From Alphaproteobacteria bacterium (GTDB taxonomy: Bacteria; Pseudomonadota; Alphaproteobacteria; Puniceispirillales; Puniceispirillaceae): a stretch of DNA of 6,464 nt. The translations under genes and the position numbers were made by a program. The stretch lies in contig WTJO01000033.1 in assembly GCA_011524805.1 (NCBI GenBank), positions 1 to 6,464 of the forward strand, written 5' to 3'. Positions 1 through 6,449 of the stretch are shown piece after piece. How positions within the stretch are numbered: position 1 is the stretch's first letter; every line of letters starts with the position of its first letter. Under the pieces are notes generated by a model, which saw nothing but the letters and a program-made list of their open reading frames with translations, was not told the origin of the DNA and searched no databases.

Positions 1-102
1 GTCGATGACCCTGTCACCTTTTTCCACCATTGCGTTGATGACTGCAAGGTTGAACGACAAACCACCATCAATGATTACCTTTGGCTGGCATATTCCATTC
101 AA
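1..102 (-). CDS. Possible 5' end of a gene leaving the window; weakly Rossmann-like N-terminus
   Basis: On the minus strand the frame is open from base 135 to the window edge. The only near-start initiation codon is TTG at 102-100, which would give a peptide beginning MNGICQPKVIIDGG. It continues as a hydrophobic strand, a Gly-Gly turn, a helix (NLAVINAMVEKG) and a second strand (DRVID). That is the beta-alpha-beta order of a dinucleotide-binding fold, and the stretch AMVEKGDRVI is what many short-chain dehydrogenases show. However, the TGxxxGxG glycines are mostly missing, so it could be a divergent or decayed enzyme or something unrelated. A GATAAT box on the minus strand (140-135) could serve as its -10 element; the ribosome site is poor. 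The plus strand is also open in the same codon register to base 219, which weakens the call. Only 34 codons are visible. Confidence 0.3.
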   Translation of the reverse strand, partial: MNGICQPKVIIDGGLSFNLAVINAMVEKGDRVID

Positions 103-214
103 TCTGGCCTGTGTGATTTTTCTGTTTCTGTTTTATTATCTGGTAACAGCCGGTTCTTGACGAAAGAACATCGCAAAGAGTATTTTTTAAGCATCGATTT
201 TAAGGTCATTTTCG

Positions 215-220
215 TATAAT
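215..220 (+). promoter_or_regulatory. Candidate -10 box (TATAAT) for the efflux operon
   Basis: A perfect TATAAT hexamer lies 93 bases upstream of the adaptor ATG. Transcription would start near base 227 and give a leader of about 85 bases that keeps the ribosome site. The -35 side is poor: at a 17-base spacing the hexamer is CATCGA. Strong dependence on an activator or an alternative sigma contact is therefore possible. No better-placed promoter was found upstream of the adaptor. Confidence 0.45.
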
Positions 221-233
221 AACAAATGTTATT
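218..233. promoter_or_regulatory. 16-bp palindrome, candidate repressor operator
   Basis: The arms AATAACA and TGTTATT are perfect inverted complements separated by AA. After one mismatch on each side, two further base pairs match. The palindrome overlaps the last three bases of the TATAAT box and covers the predicted start point. That is where TetR-, MarR- or similar dimeric repressors commonly sit to shut off efflux operons. The geometry is seen directly; the operator role is inference, because no regulator gene is recognisable in the window. Confidence 0.45.
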
Positions 234-301
234 CTAACGATAAAAAATTGACGTTCTTTCCCCGGCTGATATTGACATAAGGGGTGTTGCGCTTTTTAAA
301 C

Positions 302-307
302 AAAGGA
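302..307 (+). promoter_or_regulatory. Ribosome binding site of the adaptor gene
   Basis: AAAGGA lies 5 bases before the ATG at 313. It fixes that codon as the start, and the start is further supported by the signal peptide that follows directly. Confidence 0.75.
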
Positions 308-312
308 AGACA

Positions 313-1863
313 ATGACACATTCTCGGAATATCTCGCCAATTATGCTTATTGCAGGCTTTGTTTGCATCTGTGCGGTGCTGGTATCCAACAGCCTGCCTG
401 TTCAGGCGCAATCACGTGGCGGCGGCAGAGGCGCAACAGTTGAGCTGGCACCTGCGGAAATTGACAAGTCAGTATCTACAACAACATTACCTGCCAGTGT
501 GATTGTAGAAAATAGCTATCTGGTGACATCGCCATTAACAGGTGTCATCACCCTGTCAGATATAAAGGCCGGAAGTCAGGTATCGGCAGGTGACAAACTT
601 GCCCGTCTTGATGTAACAGACGCATCACATCAGCTTCAGCTATTACAGGCACAATTGGCCGAGACAGTACTGCAGAAAGATCAGGCCAAAGCCAGTCTTG
701 AGTTTGAAAAACAGCTTGAGTTGCTGGTAGGTGAAAGTCTGGCACTGGCACAGTCCAGACAGTCACGTGCCTCCCAGCTAAGCCAGAAAGGGGTTGTAAG
801 CGCAGAAGCAGCAGAGACTGTTGCGTCTGCGGTCATTTCTGCCAAACAGCAGATTGTTTCAAGACGTCAGGCACAGACCAGACTGGAAAACCAGATTTTA
901 CTGCTGGATGCGGCAACAGACCGTCTCAGATTGCAGATTGATAAATTAAAAGCTGATATTGCCTCTGCTGATGTAACCGCGCCTGTATCTGGCCAGCTTG
1001 TGTCTATAATCCGTGACCAGTCCAGCTATATGCGCAAAGGCGACAAGATTGCCGAAATCCAGAATGATAATAGCTTTGAAATTTCTGTAGATGTGCCAGC
1101 CGAACTTGTGCCCTATCTGTCCACAGGTATGGCGGTTGATGCCAGCACGCCGAATGGTCAGAAAATCAAAACCAGCTTGCGGGTAATTCTGCCACAGTTT
1201 GACCAGCGCACCGCAACACGGGCAGTCAGGCTTACACCGTTAAAAAATCTGCCCAAATCGCTGGCAGCAGACGGGCTACGGCTGACAGTTCAGCTTCCGG
1301 ACAGGCCGACAGAGCCTGTTGTTACCATCCCGAAAGATGCCTTACTGCCTGTGGATGGCAGCTTTATTGTCTTTGTAGCAAAAGATGATGTTGCCAACAG
1401 GCGTGAAGTTGAAATTGGCGGCACATCACAGGGCAGAGTGATGGTACTATCAGGTGTTGAAACTGGTGAGATGGTCGTTGTTAAGGGCAATGAAGGTCTT
1501 TCTGATGGTGATGCATTACGTGCTTCTGGTGGTGGGAGACCAAAGCCGGAAGCACCTAAAGCTGCCAAGCCCGGAGATGACGCTGTCTCGTGGACATTAA
1601 AATGGCAGACACGCCGTGGTGAGCAGACTGGTAATCTTGTTCTATCAGATGCTGTAAATCTGTATAACGGACAGCCTGTTGAGGTTATAAAAGAGGCTGG
1701 AAGGCTGAAATTTACAGGTGAGCTTACCTTGCCCTTCGGCATTATAGAACTGAAATTTGACGGCGAAATAGACGGTGCCATCATGACAGGCACAGTGACG
1801 CTGATTGGACTTCCCAATGGCAATGAGCCTGTTCTAGATTTTCAGGGCAAAAAGGATAGCTGA
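313..1863 (+). CDS. RND efflux periplasmic adaptor (HlyD/AcrA-type membrane fusion protein) with extra C-terminal beta domain
   Basis: This 516-residue exported protein should bridge the inner-membrane RND pump encoded next to it and an outer-membrane channel. Residues 1-32 form a signal peptide (hydrophobic core about 9-28, VQA before the likely cut). A Gly/Arg-rich linker follows (33-40). The lipoyl-like half-domains lie near 68-101 and 218-250 (TAPVSGQLV). They flank a long alpha-helical coiled-coil hairpin of about 104-216. At the hairpin tip, R152, L156 and S163 match the spacing of the R-L-S pattern by which AcrA and MacA contact TolC. The beta-barrel spans about 253-330 and the membrane-proximal domain about 331-402 (VVTIPKDALLP, GVETGEMVVVKGNEGLSDGD). 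Typical AcrA-like adaptors end about here. This one adds a Pro/Lys/Gly-rich linker (405-423) and about 92 residues of predicted beta structure. Its stop codon overlaps the transporter start by one base. The family call is secure; the substrate is unknown. Confidence 0.93.
   Translation: MTHSRNISPIMLIAGFVCICAVLVSNSLPVQAQSRGGGRGATVELAPAEIDKSVSTTTLPASVIVENSYLVTSPLTGVITLSDIKAGSQVSAGDKLARLDVTDASHQLQLLQAQLAETVLQKDQAKASLEFEKQLELLVGESLALAQSRQSRASQLSQKGVVSAEAAETVASAVISAKQQIVSRRQAQTRLENQILLLDAATDRLRLQIDKLKADIASADVTAPVSGQLVSIIRDQSSYMRKGDKIAEIQNDNSFEISVDVPAELVPYLSTGMAVDASTPNGQKIKTSLRVILPQFDQRTATRAVRLTPLKNLPKSLAADGLRLTVQLPDRPTEPVVTIPKDALLPVDGSFIVFVAKDDVANRREVEIGGTSQGRVMVLSGVETGEMVVVKGNEGLSDGDALRASGGGRPKPEAPKAAKPGDDAVSWTLKWQTRRGEQTGNLVLSDAVNLYNGQPVEVIKEAGRLKFTGELTLPFGIIELKFDGEIDGAIMTGTVTLIGLPNGNEPVLDFQGKKDS
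1585..1860 (+). other. Extra C-terminal beta-rich domain of the adaptor (residues 425-516)
   Basis: After the linker the protein runs as alternating short beta strands: WTLKWQT, TGNLVLS, GRLKFTGELTLPFG, IIELKFDGEIDG and MTGTVTLIGLP. The pattern of a strand, then DGxIDG, then MTGTV resembles the small beta-barrel-like tail modules at the C-termini of some secreted amidohydrolases and peptidases. This resemblance is from memory and was not tested by a search. The domain is in frame with no break, so it is part of the mature protein. Confidence 0.6.
1851..1856 (+). promoter_or_regulatory. Ribosome binding site of the transporter gene, inside the adaptor gene
   Basis: AAAGGA ends 6 bases before the transporter ATG at 1863. 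The adaptor TGA and the transporter ATG share base 1863 (TGATG). This arrangement usually gives translational coupling and so a balanced supply of the two subunits. Confidence 0.75.
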
Positions 1864-4800
1864 TGAACGGGTTGATTAAGAAGGCCATTGAACGGCCGGT
1901 TGCTGTTCTTTCGGTTATTTTTCTGATTATTTTATTTGGGTTTGTGGCATTACGCACAATCCCTATCCAGATGAGCCCTGATATTGAGAAGCCACAGCTT
2001 CAGGTTAGGGTGTCATGGCCGGGCGCATCACCTGAAGATGTTGACAGGGAAATTGTTAACCGGCTTGAAAATGAGCTGTCATCATTAAAGGGTGTGGAAG
2101 AGCTGTCATCTTCTTCACTTAGCGGTCAGGCACGTATTGGCTTGCGCTATGGTGTTGGTCAGGACATGGACAAGGCAATTTCGGATCTTGTCTCCCAGCT
2201 TGCTAGTGTGTCCGGCCTGCCTGATGAGTCACGTTCGCCGCGGGTGCGCACATCAAATTCTGATGATAGCCCAATTGCACGGATGGCTCTGTCTGTGCGG
2301 GATGGCGAAGAAGGCCCTGATCTTGAGAAACTGGGTCAGTTTGTTGAAAATGAGATTGTTGCCCGTTTGGGACGTATTGAGGGTGTTGCTGAAATCACCT
2401 TTAATGGCGGCGGCAATTATGAAATGCGTGTCAATGTTGATGCGGTTAAATTGAGCCAGTACCAGCTTAGCGTATCTGAAGTGCTGGAAGCGTTGCGCAA
2501 TTCAACCTCGCTGCAGTCGGTTGGCCGGATTGACGAGGGCAAGCGTACCTATACTGTGCGCTCAGAAGTTGTTGCCTATACCCCTGAAACAGCGGCAAAT
2601 ATCATTGTGCGGACAGTATCTTCTGCTACTGGCGAGCGGGTGGCTGTCAGGCTTGGTGATATTGCAAATTTTCAGTTTGATACCAAACAGCGTAGCAGTT
2701 TCAGAAGGCTGAACGGGCGGGATGCGGTCATCATCAACGCGCTTCGTGAACAGGGCAGTAATGTTGTTGAGACCATGCAGCGTCTGCGGGCAGAAGTTGA
2801 TACGCTAAACAACACTGTTCTGAAAGACAGACAGCTTGAGCTGTCTGTCGTCTTTGATGAAACCACCTATATTGCCTCTGCGATTGATCTTGTTCAGCAG
2901 AATATCTGGGTGGGTGGCATGCTTGCTCTGAGCATTCTAATGCTGTTTTTGAGATCTGTTATCCCTACATTGATTATTTTTATCGCTGTGCCTGTATCTG
3001 TGGTTGGAACATTCGTGGCGATTGCCGGTTTGGGGCTGTCTATCAACGTAATTTCGCTTGCAGGGCTTGCTTTTGCGGTTGGTATGGTTGTGGATGCCTC
3101 TATTGTCAGTATGGAAAACATATTCAGGCTTCGACAGTCAGGCCTGACAGCGCCTCAATCTGCCTATCGTGGTGCAAGACAGGTCTGGGCACCAATTTTA
3201 GGTTCTGCGCTGACAACTGTGCTGGTATTTATTCCTGTTGTGTCGCTTGAACTTCCCGTTGGCCAGCTATTCAGGGATATCGGCATTGCTATTTCCGTAT
3301 CAGTGCTGATTTCTGTATTTATTTCTGTCACGGTTATTCCGTCACTTGCCGCCCGTCTGCTATCAGGCGATAAGGACAAATTCAAAACCCCGTTTCCTAT
3401 CTGGGGCATTGATCATTTTGCCCGTGCCTTCTCAAAGCTCATCATCTCCTATACCAGAATTGTGATCTCAAAAAAGGTTGCTGGTATTGGCGTAGTGGCG
3501 GTATTGCTAGCCGGATCTCTCGGACTGTCCTATACATTCATGCCAAAGCTGGATTATTTGCCAGATGGCAATGCCAATTTCGTGTTTGGCCGTATCATTG
3601 TGCCGCCCGGCTATTCGATGGATGAAACGCTGCGGATTGCCGAGCGGATGGAAAATGCAGCCGCTCCACTCTGGGATAAGGAATCTCCGCCTGCCGGACA
3701 GCCCCAGATTGAACGGTTTTTCTTTGTTGCCTTTGCAGGGGGCGCCTTTGCAGGTGCTGCGGCAGTTGAGCCAGACAGAGTAGCAGATCTCAAGCCTGTA
3801 TTGATGCGGCCTGTCTTTGCAGAGCCGGGGGTACGTGCCTTTGTAGCGCAGGCCTCGTTATTTGGCCGTTCTGTCGGCGGCTCCCGTTCAATCAATATCA
3901 ATCTGACAGGCAATGATCTTAATTCGCTGATGCAGGTTGCGCGTGAAATGACTAACAAAATTGACGAGGTTTTCCCATCGGCTGATGGTAACCAGATGCG
4001 CGTTATCCCGTCATTAAATGCAAATGTACCTCAGATACGGATCACGCCTGATCTGGAAAAGCTGGCAAATTCCGGTCTGTCTGCGCGTGATTTTACTACC
4101 GCAGTTGATGTCTTTAATGACGGGGTCACGGTTGCGCAGGTGCCAATTGATGGCAAGCTGGTTGATCTGGTGCTGGGCAGTGAACGTGCCGGTTCGCTTG
4201 ACCTGTCAGCACTTGAAGAGCTGCCTATCGTTACACGTTCAGGTACACTTATCCAGCTATCGCAAATTGCGAATGTAGATATTGTATCTGCGCCCCAGAC
4301 GATCAGGCGGCTTGATGGTAAATTATCGCTATCTATCAGATTGAGGCCAATAGAAGAAATCCCGCTTGAAGATGCGGTGATACTGATTGATACAAAAATA
4401 CTGCCTGATGTTTCCAAGCTGGCCAGCGCTGCCAATGTGGCTGTTGATGTCAGCGGCGCGGCTGGCGAGCTTGCAAAAACGTGGTCTGCGATGAAAACAA
4501 ATGTGCTTACAGCTCTGGGCGTGATTATCTTGTTGCTTGCGGTGCTGCTGCGATCCTTTATTCTGCCGCTGATTATTGTGCTGGCTGTGCCAGTTGCGAT
4601 GGCAGGGGGGCTGATGGGGCTGGTATTGCTGAACCAGTTCATACGCCAGCCGCTTGATATGCTGACCATGCTTGGTTTTGTTATTCTGACAGGAGTGGTG
4701 GTGAATAACGCCATTTTGCTGGTTGAGCAGACTATTCTGCATGTGTCTGACGACAAGATGAATATCGAAGATGCTGTGCTGGAAGCAACCCAGAACAGAA

Positions 4801-5021
4801 TTAGGCCAATTTTCATGTCTACTCTGACATCTTTGTTCGGGCTTGTGCCACTGGTGATATTCCCCGGCGCAGGTTCTGAGCTATATCGCGGCATTGGTAC
4901 GGTTGTGTTTGGCGGGCTGGCGCTATCGACAGTGGCCACCCTGTTTATTGTGCCGCCATTGCTGGTGCTTGCGCGCAAGACATTGATAAATGCCGGCAAT
5001 ATTGTAGAGCTGGAAGATTAG
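1863..5021 (+). CDS. RND family efflux transporter permease (AcrB/HAE1-like)
   Basis: This 1052-residue inner-membrane pump subunit has the usual AcrB length (1049). TM1 lies near 12-30, followed by a large periplasmic loop of about 31-340 starting with PIQMSPDIEKPQ and SWPGASPEDVD. TM2-TM6 lie in about 341-490 and TM7 at 532-550. A second periplasmic loop covers about 551-880, and TM8-TM12 lie in about 881-1030. The two halves show the family's internal duplication. The TM4 motif is GMVVDASIVSMENI, keeping an Asp (D411, AcrB D407 position) but with Ala412 where AcrB has D408. In TM10, N948 stands where AcrB has K940. R979 matches AcrB R971. Periplasmic loop 2 has a Gly/Ala-rich stretch (621-634) at the place of the AcrB switch loop. 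It works with the adaptor encoded just upstream, exporting an unknown substrate in exchange for protons. No outer-membrane factor follows it. Gene integrity is complete. Confidence 0.95.
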   Translation: MNGLIKKAIERPVAVLSVIFLIILFGFVALRTIPIQMSPDIEKPQLQVRVSWPGASPEDVDREIVNRLENELSSLKGVEELSSSSLSGQARIGLRYGVGQDMDKAISDLVSQLASVSGLPDESRSPRVRTSNSDDSPIARMALSVRDGEEGPDLEKLGQFVENEIVARLGRIEGVAEITFNGGGNYEMRVNVDAVKLSQYQLSVSEVLEALRNSTSLQSVGRIDEGKRTYTVRSEVVAYTPETAANIIVRTVSSATGERVAVRLGDIANFQFDTKQRSSFRRLNGRDAVIINALREQGSNVVETMQRLRAEVDTLNNTVLKDRQLELSVVFDETTYIASAIDLVQQNIWVGGMLALSILMLFLRSVIPTLIIFIAVPVSVVGTFVAIAGLGLSINVISLAGLAFAVGMVVDASIVSMENIFRLRQSGLTAPQSAYRGARQVWAPILGSALTTVLVFIPVVSLELPVGQLFRDIGIAISVSVLISVFISVTVIPSLAARLLSGDKDKFKTPFPIWGIDHFARAFSKLIISYTRIVISKKVAGIGVVAVLLAGSLGLSYTFMPKLDYLPDGNANFVFGRIIVPPGYSMDETLRIAERMENAAAPLWDKESPPAGQPQIERFFFVAFAGGAFAGAAAVEPDRVADLKPVLMRPVFAEPGVRAFVAQASLFGRSVGGSRSININLTGNDLNSLMQVAREMTNKIDEVFPSADGNQMRVIPSLNANVPQIRITPDLEKLANSGLSARDFTTAVDVFNDGVTVAQVPIDGKLVDLVLGSERAGSLDLSALEELPIVTRSGTLIQLSQIANVDIVSAPQTIRRLDGKLSLSIRLRPIEEIPLEDAVILIDTKILPDVSKLASAANVAVDVSGAAGELAKTWSAMKTNVLTALGVIILLLAVLLRSFILPLIIVLAVPVAMAGGLMGLVLLNQFIRQPLDMLTMLGFVILTGVVVNNAILLVEQTILHVSDDKMNIEDAVLEATQNRIRPIFMSTLTSLFGLVPLVIFPGAGSELYRGIGTVVFGGLALSTVATLFIVPPLLVLARKTLINAGNIVELED
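2826..2849. repeat. Perfect inverted repeat with 11-bp arms inside the transporter gene
   Basis: GACAGACAGCT (2826-2836) and AGCTGTCTGTC (2839-2849) are exact inverted complements with only TG between them. As RNA the four central bases TTGA would form the loop, leaving a 10-bp stem. An alternative outer pairing of AAAGAC (2823-2828) with GTCTTT (2850-2855) would lengthen the stem around a 3-base bulge. The reading frame passes through it without change (residues KDRQLELSVVF, about 321-331). Confidence 0.8.
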
Positions 5022-5024
5022 ACC

Positions 5025-6110
5025 TCAGGGTCTGCTTAGCCTGTAAAGCCCGCCATCTGTTTCGTCTGACAATAGCAGAATGGCGCCGTCTGGTGCTATC
5101 TCAACATCTCTTATTCTGCCAATTTTGTTTTTGAGCAGCACTGTTTCGGATGATGGCCGATTATCTTTCAGCGTGACCAGATATAACGATCTGAATTTCA
5201 GAGAGCCAACCAGAAGCTGACCCTTAAAATCGAACATATCACCTGTATAAAAGGCCATGCCGGACGGTGCGATTGACGGTGTCCAGTGCCAGACAGGATC
5301 GGTAATGCCGGGGGCAGAGGTAATGCCTTTGCCAATTTTTGCACCATAATATTCACGCCCGAAGCTGGTAATCGGCCAGCCATAATTTGCGCCCGCCGTA
5401 AAAATATTAATCTCGTCTCCACCACGTGGACCATGTTCGTGTACCCATATCTCCTGTGTATCAGGATGTATCGCCATGCCTTGCGGGTTTCTATGACCCT
5501 TGCTGAGAATGCCTGCCGCCCAGTCAGGACGGGCAGGGGTCAGGGGCATATTATCACTTAGAGAAATGCCAATAATCGCGCCAGAATGAAGTGTTCCATC
5601 CTGTGCAGTATCGCGCTCGTTCCGTTCACCGACAGACAGATATAGCGTTTCATTTTTGATTACCATCCTGCATCCAAAATGATAGCCATTACTGTCTGAG
5701 AAATTACTGGTAAATATCTGTTTTCTATCAGTAAGCTGATTGTTATTGAGGCGGGCACGTAGTACCGAAGTAGCAGTGTTTCTGCCAGATTGCGGGGCGC
5801 TATAGCATAGGAAGACCTCACCCTTATGATAGAGTATATCCAGCAGGCCACCCTGACCTTTGCTGACAATATCAGGCAGGTTACCAACCGGTGTGGCTAT
5901 GCCCGAGCTGAGTGAGATTTGGACAAGCTGACCTGCCCGTAAGGTAACCAGTATATGCTTGTTATCTATCAGCGTCATGCCCCACGGGTTGGCTAGCTGG
6001 CCTGTTATTTTGTCAATTTTCATCTGTGTGGAGGCAGGTGCTGAGTTGGTTGCAAATAGTGAGATGACACAGCAGATAGATAGAAAAAAAGTTGAAAATA
6101 ATCTGGCCAT
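5025..6110 (-). CDS. Exported PQQ-dependent sugar (glucose/sorbosone) dehydrogenase-like protein, Asd/YliI type
   Basis: This 361-residue periplasmic protein belongs to the soluble quinoprotein glucose/sorbosone dehydrogenase family, a six-bladed beta-propeller that oxidises aldose sugars using PQQ and calcium. The start at 6110 has GGGGAG four bases upstream and gives a signal peptide (residues 1-26, ending APA). The open frame runs back to 6332 but carries no signal-like start there and overlaps the next gene. Family motifs appear in order: NPWGM (41-45), KGQGGLLDI (84-92), YHFGCR with H144, SVGERNERD (159-167), GHRNPQGMA with R207, HEHGPRGGDEIN (224-235), NYGWP (242-246), WTPSIAPSGMAFY (276-288), GSLK with K305 and RIRDVEIAPDG (332-342). 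H144, R207 and K305 are the likely counterparts of the PQQ-binding His, Arg and Lys. The true substrate is uncertain, since many members are uncharacterised. It converges on the pump gene with 3 bases between stops. Confidence 0.92.
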   Translation of the reverse strand: MARLFSTFFLSICCVISLFATNSAPASTQMKIDKITGQLANPWGMTLIDNKHILVTLRAGQLVQISLSSGIATPVGNLPDIVSKGQGGLLDILYHKGEVFLCYSAPQSGRNTATSVLRARLNNNQLTDRKQIFTSNFSDSNGYHFGCRMVIKNETLYLSVGERNERDTAQDGTLHSGAIIGISLSDNMPLTPARPDWAAGILSKGHRNPQGMAIHPDTQEIWVHEHGPRGGDEINIFTAGANYGWPITSFGREYYGAKIGKGITSAPGITDPVWHWTPSIAPSGMAFYTGDMFDFKGQLLVGSLKFRSLYLVTLKDNRPSSETVLLKNKIGRIRDVEIAPDGAILLLSDETDGGLYRLSRP

Positions 6111-6207
6111 GCTGCTCCCCAATAATTCACGCAAGATGGTAAAACGCGTTAATTGCCAAGAGAAAGTATTAAAAATGCTTGAAAGAAAAAAAGCAAAAAA
6201 CGAAGAA
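6111..6207. other. 97-base gap with the dehydrogenase ribosome site
   Basis: The gap separates two minus-strand genes. Read on the minus strand it is rich in T runs (6176-6200 region). It could hold a weak promoter with TTGCTT as -35 and TTTAAT as -10 at 17-base spacing. The GGGGAG ribosome site is at 6120-6115. No clear hairpin terminator is seen, so read-through from the small upstream gene is possible. Confidence 0.4.
6115..6120 (-). promoter_or_regulatory. Ribosome binding site deciding the dehydrogenase start
   Basis: GGGGAG on the minus strand stands 4 bases before the ATG at 6110-6108. Together with the signal peptide that follows, it favours this start over the in-frame upstream ATG codons at 6332 and near 6230. 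Confidence 0.65.
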
Positions 6208-6369
6208 TTACTTTCTGGTTTCCAGCGCATTAAGCTTCTGTCGTGCCCGCCACATGGTAACGCATTCTGGGCATCGACCGGTTGCCGGACGAATGGCCCG
6301 ATAAGCAGGGTGCTTTTTGCAACCATCAACAAGAATTTTCAGTAATGTAATTATCTCTGTTTGCGACAT
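6208..6369 (-). CDS. Small hypothetical protein with a CxxH...CxxC zinc-knuckle-like motif
   Basis: This gene encodes 53 residues, starting MSQTEIITLLKIL and ending LETRK. AAGG sits 5 bases before the ATG (6378-6375). The N-terminal part is a predicted short helix. It is followed by C17-K-K-H20, a basic stretch (HPAYRAIRPATGR) and C33-P-E-C36, then a basic helix with W40. The C-x2-H-x12-C-x2-C spacing could bind one zinc ion, and the many Arg/Lys residues suggest nucleic acid or protein contact. The function is unknown, and I do not recognise a named family. It lies 97 bases upstream of the dehydrogenase gene on the same strand and might be cotranscribed with it. It is expected to be cytoplasmic, as it has no signal peptide or membrane segment. 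Confidence 0.7.
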   Translation of the reverse strand: MSQTEIITLLKILVDGCKKHPAYRAIRPATGRCPECVTMWRARQKLNALETRK

Positions 6370-6449
6370 CTCAACCTTATATGTTTGTTATCATTATCCT
6401 AAACAAAGCTGGATGGTATGTAAGTCTAAAAAGGTGTCACGAGATGAAT

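Larger units (their letters stand above)
103..312. other. Upstream control region of the efflux operon
   Basis: This stretch lies between the possible minus-strand gene at the left edge and the adaptor start. I see no convincing gene in it. It holds an A/T-rich block with a perfect TATAAT hexamer (215-220), the overlapping 16-bp palindrome (218-233) and the adaptor ribosome site at 302-307. It also holds a 6-bp-arm inverted repeat, GTTCTT/AAGAAC, at 153-158 and 164-169 with a 5-base loop. That repeat is not followed directly by a T run and is probably not a terminator. Confidence 0.6.

Noticed and set aside
153..169. GTTCTT/AAGAAC inverted repeat as a terminator
   Set aside because: The stem is short and the nearest T run begins about 12 bases further on. 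No plus-strand gene is known to end there.
1..219. Open plus-strand frame of 72 codons running in from the left edge
   Set aside because: The translated peptide has no recognisable motif and looks like no protein C-terminus I know. It runs through the TATAAT box and the edge of the palindrome. The minus-strand reading of the first 102 bases looks more protein-like, though neither is secure.
272..300. TTGACA and TTTAAA with a 17-base spacer just before the adaptor gene
   Set aside because: The -35 match is perfect, but transcription would start near 307 and remove the AAAGGA ribosome site at 302-307. It is a poor fit for a gene with a clear Shine-Dalgarno sequence.
1290..1823. Minus-strand open frame of 177 codons inside the adaptor gene
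   Set aside because: It is a Pro/Ser-rich shadow of the well-supported adaptor frame, with no recognisable domain.
3137..3148. 12-bp palindrome GTCAGGCCTGAC in the transporter gene
   Set aside because: One or two perfect 12-bp palindromes are expected by chance in a window of this length.
4031..4999. Long minus-strand open frame (322 codons) inside the transporter gene
   Set aside because: It is a low-complexity Ser/Thr/Ile-rich shadow of the RND coding strand, with no motif or supported start.
5020..5033. AGACC-TCAG-GGTCT hairpin as a bidirectional terminator
   Set aside because: The stem is only 5 bp and neither strand has a following T run.
6111..6332. N-terminal extension of the dehydrogenase to the upstream ATG at 6332
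   Set aside because: It would bury the signal peptide inside the protein and overlap the small Cys/His gene. The ATG at 6110 has a ribosome site and starts a proper signal peptide.
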